Positions 1 through 6,444 of a DNA stretch of 12,314 nucleotides are shown one piece after another. This stretch comes from CAYPEZ01 sp964409985 (GTDB lineage Bacteria > Patescibacteriota > Minisyncoccia > Phycocordibacterales > UBA6899): assembly GCA_964409985.1 (NCBI GenBank), contig CAYPEZ010000027.1, positions 1 through 12,314 on the forward strand, read 5' to 3'. The position numbers were made by a program, and so were the translations under genes. Each line of letters opens with the position of its first letter. Position 1 is the first letter of the stretch. The notes beneath the pieces were generated by a model. The model saw only the letters and a program-made list of their open reading frames with translations, ran no database searches and was not told the DNA's origin.

Positions 1-2063
1 AACATGTAGAGATCATAAAACGATCGGATGTTTGTCGTCACAAGAACGAGTTCGGATGCTCCCACCGCAACACCTACTGGAGTCACAACGGGAGCAATAT
101 TTTTAATCGGCTCACTCACTTGCTCGATCACTTGATCGACTTGTTCCAGAGCTGTTGGAGCTTCGGGATTTTTATAATTGACATCAAGCACACCGCTGAC
201 GATTCGTGCAGACCTGCTTCCAACATCAAGCACTGATACTGTGAGTGGAAACTTGCCTTTTGCCAACAGCGCTCCAACAGAAGCATCATAGGCAGTCCCT
301 TCGGGGTTCAGGGAAAGAAGGAATGAGAAATCTCCTCCTTTAGGATGCCGAAGGGTTACCGCAATTGTCGTCAGAGTCTCAGGAATCTTCTCTCTTGGAA
401 CTGAGATCACAAAATTATCTTCCCCATTAATTTTTGCAACATTGCGAATAACAGGGACTCGCACGTTCCCATTTTCTGTAATCACAAAAACCTCAAAGTC
501 ATCAAAAGAAAGACCACGCAACTCTGGAGGCAGCTCTCCCATGGGGGGAAAGAGATCAAATGGCGTTGTGGGGGGTTCTTCTGATGGTGGTGTCGTTGTC
601 CCCCCTCCTCCTGGTGGAGGCGGTGGTGGCGTTGTTCCCCCTCCGCCTGGTGGTGGAGGCGGTGGTGGGGGTGGTTCTCCTCCTGGCGGTGGAGGTGGCG
701 GGGGTGGCGTAATCCCCGAGGGAACAGTTCCCGAAACAATGGCACCAGAAGAATAATTTGAAGATGTATCTCGTGCAAATACCGCATAGTAATATGTTGT
801 GGATGTTGCGACCCCAGTATCAACAACACTCGTTCCTGGCCCATCATAAATAAGCGTTCCATCGTTTGGATCAACTGGATACCCACTCACCTTTCGAAGC
901 ACACGGACGGCCGAAAAGTCTGGATCAGAAGGATTAACCCAAGAAAGTGCGATCTGGATTAGGCTTGGCACAGCAGTAAGATTTGAGACATTTGAGGGAG
1001 GCGTTGTGTCTGGGAGGCTTAAGGTAGTGAAAGACCCCGTACTTGTCGCAGTGTTACCAGAAGGATCCCGAGCAACGATACGATAGTAATAGACAGTTGA
1101 GGGAGAAAGCGCTGAAAATGTATTTGAATGCACATTTGAATATCCCCCTTCAACAAGAGTCCCATCGTTATAGTCTGTTGTTGTCCCCCAGCGAAGAGTG
1201 CCTAGGGCAGATTCATTTGTGTTCCAAGACAATTGCGCAGTCGAGGTTGATGGTGTAAGGACAATGCCTGAAATAATCGGAGAAGTCCCATCTTGTGTGG
1301 TGAATCTCCATGTTCCATTTCCACTAAAACCAGCAAAAGGGTTTGACGATTGATCATCAAAGGTTGAAGCATCGACTTCGACATAGTATTGTGTTGCCTC
1401 GCTAAATATACCCGATGGTTGAATAATCGCTGAGGACCCAGCAATGGTTACTTGAATAGACCCCACCGAGATGGTCTCAAGCACAGTATCATCTGATACT
1501 TTTCGGATTCTTATATTTCCTGAAAGTTTTCTGATCGGCTCACTAAAGTTAATGATGAGTTGTGTCGAGGTGGAGACACCGATAGCATTATGTGCCGGAG
1601 AAAACGATGAGACGCTTGGAGGAGTGGTATCTCCACCACCCCCACCACCACCCGATGGCGCTGTCGTGGTTGCGTAGGTTGTTGAGGATTGTCCAGAATA
1701 GTTCGGGATTGAATCATACGCTTCAACAGTATATGAGTACTGGGTTGATGCTGAAAGACCCGTATCGCTATAGGTAATACCTGATGTCGAAGCAATAAGG
1801 GTTCCATCTCTTCGAATGCGATACCCGGCCACAGCAACATTGTCCGTTGACGCAGACCATGAAAGATTTATTTGCGAACTCGACATCGCTGTTGCGGATA
1901 GCCCGAGCGGGATACTCGGTGCAGCAGAATCACTCACAACTGTAACCCCAATAGGTGTATTTCCGCTTGCAGCAGTTAAGAGGTGTGCAGGGATGAGTAT
2001 TGCACACACTCCAATCATCCACAGGAGCCCTCGAGAGAATGATGTCGTAAAAACAGAATTCAT
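1..2063 (-). CDS. Large secreted surface protein with fibronectin type III and Ig-like domains, C-terminus off the window
   Basis: The frame is open from an ATG at 2063 to the left edge: 687 codons with no stop, so the C-terminus is missing. Residues 1-32 look like a signal peptide (basic R11, then a hydrophobic run ending near LTAAS). Fn3-like domains lie at about 49-136, 261-348 and 353-446; each ends with an aromatic strand followed by A-x-D-x-x-x-N (for example YYYRIVARDPSGN). Residues 146-256 resemble a SbsA-type Ig-like domain (Big_5). Domain borders carry a repeated D-x-x-x-P-S motif (D45, D145, D352). A Gly run at 138-144 and a Pro/Gly linker at 452-500 separate modules. Residues 505-630 form a beta-rich module I cannot name. 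Residues 657-675 are hydrophobic and may begin a membrane region. The gene starts 7 bases after its upstream neighbour and has no Shine-Dalgarno site. The likely role is extracellular adhesion or structure, which is inference; the domain calls are from pattern reading. Confidence 0.85.
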   Translation of the reverse strand, partial: MNSVFTTSFSRGLLWMIGVCAILIPAHLLTAASGNTPIGVTVVSDSAAPSIPLGLSATAMSSSQINLSWSASTDNVAVAGYRIRRDGTLIASTSGITYSDTGLSASTQYSYTVEAYDSIPNYSGQSSTTYATTTAPSGGGGGGGDTTPPSVSSFSPAHNAIGVSTSTQLIINFSEPIRKLSGNIRIRKVSDDTVLETISVGSIQVTIAGSSAIIQPSGIFSEATQYYVEVDASTFDDQSSNPFAGFSGNGTWRFTTQDGTSPIISGIVLTPSTSTAQLSWNTNESALGTLRWGTTTDYNDGTLVEGGYSNVHSNTFSALSPSTVYYYRIVARDPSGNTATSTGSFTTLSLPDTTPPSNVSNLTAVPSLIQIALSWVNPSDPDFSAVRVLRKVSGYPVDPNDGTLIYDGPGTSVVDTGVATSTTYYYAVFARDTSSNYSSGAIVSGTVPSGITPPPPPPPPGGEPPPPPPPPPGGGGTTPPPPPPGGGGTTTPPSEEPPTTPFDLFPPMGELPPELRGLSFDDFEVFVITENGNVRVPVIRNVAKINGEDNFVISVPREKIPETLTTIAVTLRHPKGGDFSFLLSLNPEGTAYDASVGALLAKGKFPLTVSVLDVGSRSARIVSGVLDVNYKNPEAPTALEQVDQVIEQVSEPIKNIAPVVTPVGVAVGASELVLVTTNIRSFYDLYM
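597..707 (-). repeat. Imperfect tandem Pro/Gly coding repeat (surface-protein linker)
   Basis: This part of the Fn3 gene encodes residues 453-489, three imperfect units made of a block of 6-9 prolines followed by 2-4 glycines, with TT or E between them. At DNA level it is CCN/GGN low-complexity sequence with strong strand asymmetry and internal self-complementarity (CCTCC against GGTGG/GGAGG). It is a flexible, extended spacer and a probable site of length variation or assembly error. Confidence 0.8.
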
Positions 2064-2070
2064 ACGTGAT

Positions 2071-2808
2071 CTATCGAGCAAGGACAGTCACTGTTGCGGT
2101 AGCTGTATAGGATCCCGTAGGTTGAACATGTGACGCACCATTTTCTGCTCGAAATTTAATCACAGTTCCAGTTCCTAGGGGATGGTTCGCAGCGTTAGAT
2201 TGTGCGATAAGGCGATCTGTTGTTGAGAGTGCATCCCAACACCGATCACTCGTATCTCCGCTTCCCGTGTTACACGTCGCTCCGTCATCACGATATCGAG
2301 AGACAATGTGTGCGCCTTCTGGGGTAAATCCAAACTCAGAGGTATTTGCAAGTATTGAAAAAGCAAAATCAGGGTTTGCTCCGCTCGGAGTGTAATTGAG
2401 AAAGTTGTTTGCTCCTGAAGAGAGTGCAGGTGATCCTGCTGCCTTAATAGACATCACATACCCCCCTGGATTATCTGTTATAACAGTCCAAGTTCCTTGT
2501 CCCGTTGCTGCTCCACCCGTATCGGGAATATTCGGAGAAAGCGTAATAGATCCTGGAACAGAGAGTGACAATGACGAAAGAAGCATTTGCTGGTACCCAG
2601 CATTCATGCTGTAAATGGAGGAAGCCCCCACGCCTGACCCTGCCTCCCCTGTTGTATCTTCAAGGCGATAACCACTTGATGTTGAGAGAGCTCCAGCAGT
2701 ATTAATACTATCGGCTTCGAGACGATAATTTGTGCTCGTCGCTACAGCATGTGAAAGGAGTGGCAGTGACAAGAGCACAATAATCATTGTAAGTGTCTTG
2801 TTATTCAT
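2071..2808 (-). CDS. Small secreted beta-rich surface protein, Parcubacteria-type family, possibly WxL-like
   Basis: A 245-residue protein with a clear signal peptide (hydrophobic 7-19, likely cleavage after SHA at 21). Residues 24-72 hold a repeat with tyrosines at 28, 47 and 66, exactly 19 apart, in the context S-x-x-Y-x-[LM]-[EN]. The rest is a predicted all-beta domain rich in T, S, G and N. Two cysteines, C179 and C190, flank a loop and could form a disulfide. The segment TDNPGGYVMSIKA (111-123) and the C-terminal SYTATATVTV resemble the two signature strands of WxL domains, but the defining Trp residues are replaced (Y117, V240). I recall similar proteins in Parcubacteria, annotated as hypothetical. 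The start overlaps the upstream stop (ATGA), so translation is probably coupled. Function is not known; a secreted surface component is the safest reading. Confidence 0.85.
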   Translation of the reverse strand: MNNKTLTMIIVLLSLPLLSHAVATSTNYRLEADSINTAGALSTSSGYRLEDTTGEAGSGVGASSIYSMNAGYQQMLLSSLSLSVPGSITLSPNIPDTGGAATGQGTWTVITDNPGGYVMSIKAAGSPALSSGANNFLNYTPSGANPDFAFSILANTSEFGFTPEGAHIVSRYRDDGATCNTGSGDTSDRCWDALSTTDRLIAQSNAANHPLGTGTVIKFRAENGASHVQPTGSYTATATVTVLAR

Positions 2809-3716
2809 ACATGAATTGTTTTCCCGCGGCGAATGAGCGCATACAAGAGGACACAGAACATCGCCAACAAAAGACCAATTGTTCGGAGAGAAGGAAAAAT
2901 AAAGACGTGGAGCACCCTTGTGTCCGTATGCTCATCATACCCAGCGTGGAGAGTTAAAGTGATTGCCTGATATCCATACGAGAGAAATTCTCCTACTTCA
3001 AGATTCCGACTACGCGTACTTTTTGGGAGCACATACCACGGATCAATGGGGATATTCCGTTCTTCCCTCCAGAGAGGTTTGATTCGAATCTCTCCGTATG
3101 GGTTCAGGTGAACAGTCCCTGAATTTTCAAACAGAAGTGTCGCAGAAGCACGTGGTTCTGGTTTTCCAAACACAAAGCGCCCTCCTTCAAAAGAAAAATC
3201 TTTTACCCCTCCGCTCTCTTCAAGAGTCCCAGCGACACGAAGGAATAGCAATACACCAAGACGGGAGTCAGGCAAAACATTTCCATCTGTCTTTTGCCGC
3301 ACAGGAGTAAAAATAACACTTCCATAGAGTCCTCCGGGAGACGCATCGGATGGGATATTTACTGAAATGGGGATTCTTTTTTCTCCGCCGACAGGAATGG
3401 AAACACTTTTGGGACCTCGCAAAAGATCTCGCAGTGGATATGGACCTCTTTTTGTTCCCAAAAGAGTCACAGCATCATCTGGGTTTTCGCTCCCAGCAAT
3501 ATCCTCAAATGAAACAGAGAACGTAGCCGAGGAGCCGAGGTGATTTTCAACGGTAATATATGTCTCTACCGTTTCTCCTGGATTACCAACGAGTTCCACC
3601 TTTGCGGGCCTTACAGTAAAACTCCCTGATTGTGCTGATGCCAAAAAAGGTACTCCCCACACAAAGAATCCCGTGCACAGTACAGCGATTGTTGTAAATA
3701 GTCGATAAGAGGTCAT
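2805..3716 (-). CDS. Secreted, membrane-anchored DUF916/WxL-interacting-like protein
   Basis: A 303-residue protein. Residues 5-29 form a signal peptide with an ASA cleavage site. Residues 32-163 look like an Ig-like beta domain with the phrasing of DUF916 or NEW3 domains: an opening F-T-V-R-P strand, G-E-T-V, V-x-N, then an I-P-V-G-G-E-K-R-I-P-I-S-V-x-I-P turn and G-G-L-Y-G-S-V-I. Residues 170-272 form a second beta region. A single membrane helix lies at 276-295, followed by a short basic tail (RRGKT), so the bulk is outside the cell. Signal peptide, two beta domains, membrane helix and basic tail is the architecture of WxL-interacting proteins. The frame is open further upstream, to 4127, but that stretch lies inside the preceding gene; the ATG at 3716 immediately precedes the signal peptide and is the real start. 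The gene lies 7 bases after its upstream neighbour. The family call is inference. Confidence 0.85.
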   Translation of the reverse strand: MTSYRLFTTIAVLCTGFFVWGVPFLASAQSGSFTVRPAKVELVGNPGETVETYITVENHLGSSATFSVSFEDIAGSENPDDAVTLLGTKRGPYPLRDLLRGPKSVSIPVGGEKRIPISVNIPSDASPGGLYGSVIFTPVRQKTDGNVLPDSRLGVLLFLRVAGTLEESGGVKDFSFEGGRFVFGKPEPRASATLLFENSGTVHLNPYGEIRIKPLWREERNIPIDPWYVLPKSTRSRNLEVGEFLSYGYQAITLTLHAGYDEHTDTRVLHVFIFPSLRTIGLLLAMFCVLLYALIRRGKTIHV

Positions 3717-3723
3717 ATGATAG

Positions 3724-4878
3724 TTAATTTCTGAACGGGACCAAAACATAAATAAATCCACTGGGATTATTTTTTTGGAACACAGGTTTAATAATTCCAG
3801 TTTTCCCCTCAGCGCTGTCTGGAATAACCTGAACAGGACTTGAAAATGTTTGCTGTATTGCATCCTTGATTGCCGCATTCCGTGCTGTGCTTGAAGATGC
3901 TGGAGTGATAACAATACCCTGCTGAGTGACAGAGGTTCCCGCTGCGCCAGATGCAGAGAGAAGCTGGCTTGTCTCAAGAAGGTGCGGAAATTTTTCAGTC
4001 TCTCGGTTTGGGTCAATAAGTCCCACTGCAGCCATCGTTGTTCGAGCCCCTGAACGCAAAGAAGAGCCAAACACCGTGAGTGTGTCGTTGAGAAATGTTC
4101 CGATGCCAAGAGCTGTTGGAGCAACAAAAAGCCCGAACGCTAATACCGCAAGAGCAATTTTTGCTGGAAACGAAGTTATTTCTGGAACCATGGGGAGTTT
4201 TGATTCGTAAGTTTCGATCGAATGAGGAGATGGCTCCATCGGACGTGGTTCTGCTGAGACAACAGGAACCTGAACTTGAGACTGGGCGATAGAGGGTGCT
4301 GCGGGAACAAAATTTTCTGGCAGCGTCTTTGGCATAACCATAATCCGCTTCACCGTCGAGCCCTCTGATGCCATTTGTTGTGCTTCTGGGGGAACCACCG
4401 GAATATTCCTCGACGTGGAAATGTTCGCACCACCGGAAACAGGAATATGGAAACCTGTTTTTTTTGCTCCAAGCGCGGAAGAGAAAAATGGGAGTGCGTT
4501 AGAGGGGAAATGGTCTTTTTTTTCAGGAGAAAGTTCCTCTCCTTCGTGATGAGTCTGTCCAATGACCGCAATGTGTGCAAGACGAGAGATCGAAGGAGAG
4601 TCTTCGATCTGTGGCTGAGATGACGGAGCATCTGCTTGAATCGGGTAAGGTGTATCTCCCTGGAGCTCAATAAAGGAAATATGTTCACTCCCCAAAAGAA
4701 TCGTCCCTGTCTGTGAAAGCAAAGTATCGAGCTCAACCACAGTCTTGTCTCCCATCACTCGACATGGCATTTTCCCTATCCGACACAAACGGTCAATATA
4801 CTCTCGAGTGTATCCCGAAATACGTGACGCCTCCGAAAGGAGGACATAGCGTTTTTTCGACAGTGTGGGCTCTGCCAT
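3724..4878 (-). CDS. Membrane protein with N-terminal excisionase/MerR-like HTH domain
   Basis: A 384-residue protein. Residues 10-54 look like a helix-turn-helix of the excisionase/MerR type: YVLLSEASRISGYTREYIDRL, a basic segment, then V-x-G-D-K-T-V-V-E-L as the wing. Residues 75-235 are low-complexity, rich in P, S, Q and E, and probably disordered. One membrane helix is predicted at about 238-260, followed by roughly 120 residues that would lie outside the cell, ending in a hydrophobic strand (FIYVLVPF). This topology, cytoplasmic HTH, linker, helix, outer domain, resembles RodZ or membrane-tethered regulators, but no homologue is recognised. It heads the envelope operon and has the only strong ribosome-binding site in the window. 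It may regulate, or anchor, the products of the genes that follow. The role is inference; the reading frame is secure. Confidence 0.8.
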   Translation of the reverse strand: MAEPTLSKKRYVLLSEASRISGYTREYIDRLCRIGKMPCRVMGDKTVVELDTLLSQTGTILLGSEHISFIELQGDTPYPIQADAPSSQPQIEDSPSISRLAHIAVIGQTHHEGEELSPEKKDHFPSNALPFFSSALGAKKTGFHIPVSGGANISTSRNIPVVPPEAQQMASEGSTVKRIMVMPKTLPENFVPAAPSIAQSQVQVPVVSAEPRPMEPSPHSIETYESKLPMVPEITSFPAKIALAVLAFGLFVAPTALGIGTFLNDTLTVFGSSLRSGARTTMAAVGLIDPNRETEKFPHLLETSQLLSASGAAGTSVTQQGIVITPASSSTARNAAIKDAIQQTFSSPVQVIPDSAEGKTGIIKPVFQKNNPSGFIYVLVPFRN

Positions 4879-4883
4879 AGTTA

Positions 4884-4889
4884 CCTCCT
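4884..4889 (-). promoter_or_regulatory. Strong Shine-Dalgarno site for the HTH-membrane protein gene
   Basis: On the minus strand AGGAGG followed by TAACT precedes the ATG at 4878, a spacing of 5 bases. It fixes that start. No other start in the window has a comparable site. Confidence 0.85.
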
Positions 4890-4900
4890 ATTGTACCCTG

Positions 4901-4925
4901 AAAAACGGAATGTTTGTCCCGTTTT
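4901..4925 (-). terminator. Possible Rho-independent terminator after gatB
   Basis: On the minus strand AAAACGGGA, loop CAAACA, then TTCCGTTTT form a 9-pair stem with one G-U pair, ending in a run of five T. It starts 9 bases after the gatB stop and lies before the ribosome-binding site of the next gene. The stem is AT-rich and the T run short, so it is probably weak. The G-U pair forms only in RNA made in the minus direction. It may also lie within the leader of the envelope operon. Confidence 0.4.
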
Positions 4926-4934
4926 ATACACATT

Positions 4935-6341
4935 TTACTTCAATGCTGTTTTAAAGAGTTCTGCCAAGATTTGAGGGTTTGCACTTCCCTTTGAAGCACG
5001 CATACCCTGACCAACCAAGAACTGAAGTGAGGCCTCCTTCCCACTTTTGAACTCATCAACCGCCTTTGGATTTGCAGTAATAATCTCTTGAATAATCTTT
5101 TTAAGGGCCTCTGGATCGCTTTTTTGGATAAGACCTTTTGTTTGAGCAATGCTCTCGGGCTCCCCTCCCTCAGCAAAGAGGTGGCTGATCAGATCTTTTG
5201 CTCCTCGTGAAGATAGATCCCCTTTCTTGAGCATCTGGATAACGACAGCAAAAGCGGTGGCTGTGAGCTTGCCGACCCCACCACTGTTTTTTGCTAAACC
5301 AACAATGTCTGAAGAAATATAATTCGACGAAAGCTTAAGGAGGTCTTTGCTTCCACCAAGCACTTTGGCTGCCTCGTCAAAAAACTCACCAAAAAGCGGG
5401 TCTGCGACAAAAATTTCAGTTGTTTCTGGGGTGAGGCCAATCTCTTCAATGAGTCTTTTGCGCTTTTGCCATGGAAGTTCAGGAAGAGTAGTCTCTAGAT
5501 TCTTAAACTCAGGCACTTCAGAGATTTTCATCTTTGGAATATCTGGCTCCGGGAAGTACCGGTAGTCGTGCGCATTTTCCTTTTTTCTCTGGCTAAAGGT
5601 CGACTGAGTATCTTCGTTCCATCCGCGAGTTTCCTGCGCAATTGCTCCACCTTCCTCGAGGACCTCCTCGTGTCTGGCAATTTCATAACGAATCGCTCCT
5701 TCGACAGCTCGAAATGAGTTAAGATTTTTCACTTCAACTTTCGTCCCAAATTTATCTGTTGCGGAAATTGAAATATTCGCCTCAACGCGCATCTGACCCT
5801 CCTCCATATTGGCATCACTCGCGCCAAGAGTTCGAAGGAGAAGCTGTAGCTCTTTTGCAAACCGTACAGCATCTTCAGCAGAGTGGATCACGGGCTCAGT
5901 CACAAGCTCCATGAGAGGAACGCCGGCACGATTGTAATCGACGAGTGTCATTTCATTCTTGTCGTGCACTGAACTTGCGGTGTCTTCTTCTAAATGAATG
6001 CGAGTGAGCGCAACCCCGGCAATAGACCCACCACTGACAAAAGGATATTTATATTGGGTGATTTGATATCCCTTTGGGATATCCGGATAAAAATAATTCT
6101 TTCTATCAAACTCTGAAAAGTCCGCTATGGTCCCGCCGACCGCGTGACCAATACGAATCATCTGGCGTATAGCATCTTTGTTTGGCACGGGAAGCGTCCC
6201 TGGTTGAGCGGTACACACAGGACAAATATTGGTGTTCGGAGCTTCTTTGGGAGCATTTTTGCACCCACAAAACATCTTTGTCTGTGTTTTTAATTCAGCA
6301 TGAACTTCAAGTCCAATGGTTGGTTTATACTTCCCTGACAT
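4935..6341 (-). CDS. gatB: Aspartyl/glutamyl-tRNA(Asn/Gln) amidotransferase subunit B
   Basis: GatB is the tRNA-binding and kinase subunit of GatCAB, which amidates Glu-tRNA(Gln) or Asp-tRNA(Asn) in cells lacking the direct synthetase. The 468-residue length is typical. Seen in the sequence: IGLEVHAEL at 9-17; four cysteines (C25, C27, C40, C43) in the CxC...CxxC zinc site; HLEED at 116-120; DYNRAGVPLMELVTEP at 135-150; YRYFPEPD at 260-267; and a C-terminal YqeY-like tail domain with FLVGQGMRASKGSANPQ near 441-457. A GTG at 6383 would add 14 residues unlike the family N-terminus, so the ATG at 6341 is preferred. There is no Shine-Dalgarno site, but a TATAAT box ends 6 bases before the ATG, so the message may be leaderless. 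gatA and gatC are not adjacent. Confidence 0.97.
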   Translation of the reverse strand: MSGKYKPTIGLEVHAELKTQTKMFCGCKNAPKEAPNTNICPVCTAQPGTLPVPNKDAIRQMIRIGHAVGGTIADFSEFDRKNYFYPDIPKGYQITQYKYPFVSGGSIAGVALTRIHLEEDTASSVHDKNEMTLVDYNRAGVPLMELVTEPVIHSAEDAVRFAKELQLLLRTLGASDANMEEGQMRVEANISISATDKFGTKVEVKNLNSFRAVEGAIRYEIARHEEVLEEGGAIAQETRGWNEDTQSTFSQRKKENAHDYRYFPEPDIPKMKISEVPEFKNLETTLPELPWQKRKRLIEEIGLTPETTEIFVADPLFGEFFDEAAKVLGGSKDLLKLSSNYISSDIVGLAKNSGGVGKLTATAFAVVIQMLKKGDLSSRGAKDLISHLFAEGGEPESIAQTKGLIQKSDPEALKKIIQEIITANPKAVDEFKSGKEASLQFLVGQGMRASKGSANPQILAELFKTALK

Positions 6342-6347
6342 AGGGGC

Positions 6348-6353
6348 ATTATA
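6348..6353 (-). promoter_or_regulatory. Candidate -10 box directly upstream of gatB
   Basis: The minus strand reads TATAAT, then GCCCCT, then the gatB ATG. A transcript from this box would start at or very near the A of the ATG. No convincing -35 box is seen 16-18 bases upstream. Confidence 0.4.
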
Positions 6354-6386
6354 CAGAAACTCGCCAAAGAAAAAACCCCTCACGCG

Positions 6387-6408
6387 ATAATTTTGTGTTC
6401 AAATTATA
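6387..6408 (-). promoter_or_regulatory. Second candidate -10 box within an AT-rich inverted repeat upstream of gatB
   Basis: The minus strand has TATAAT at 6408-6403, about 60 bases before the gatB start, as part of an inverted repeat ATAATTT-7 bases-AAATTAT (6387-6407). It could be a promoter giving a leader of about 55 bases, an operator, or chance in AT-rich DNA. No -35 match was found. The 103-base gap between obg and gatB holds nothing else that I can support. Confidence 0.25.
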
Positions 6409-6444
6409 GCCCACATACACCAGACTATGCGGATTTACCAAGAC

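Noticed and set aside
442..756. Plus-strand open frame encoding a Gly/Pro-rich peptide
   Set aside because: It is the complement of the Pro/Gly linker of the Fn3 gene; the low complexity keeps several frames open.
3717..4127. Open frame extending 137 codons upstream of the DUF916-like gene, which would make a 440-residue protein
   Set aside because: It lies in another frame inside the HTH-membrane gene, has no domain, and would bury the signal peptide in mid-protein. The ATG at 3716 is the natural start.
3724..4878. Integrated element suggested by the excisionase-like HTH domain
   Set aside because: No integrase, attachment-site repeat or tRNA is near, and the domain is fused to a membrane protein in an envelope operon.
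6342..6383. Longer gatB start at a GTG, adding 14 residues
   Set aside because: The added residues do not match the GatB N-terminus, and there is no ribosome-binding site before the GTG.
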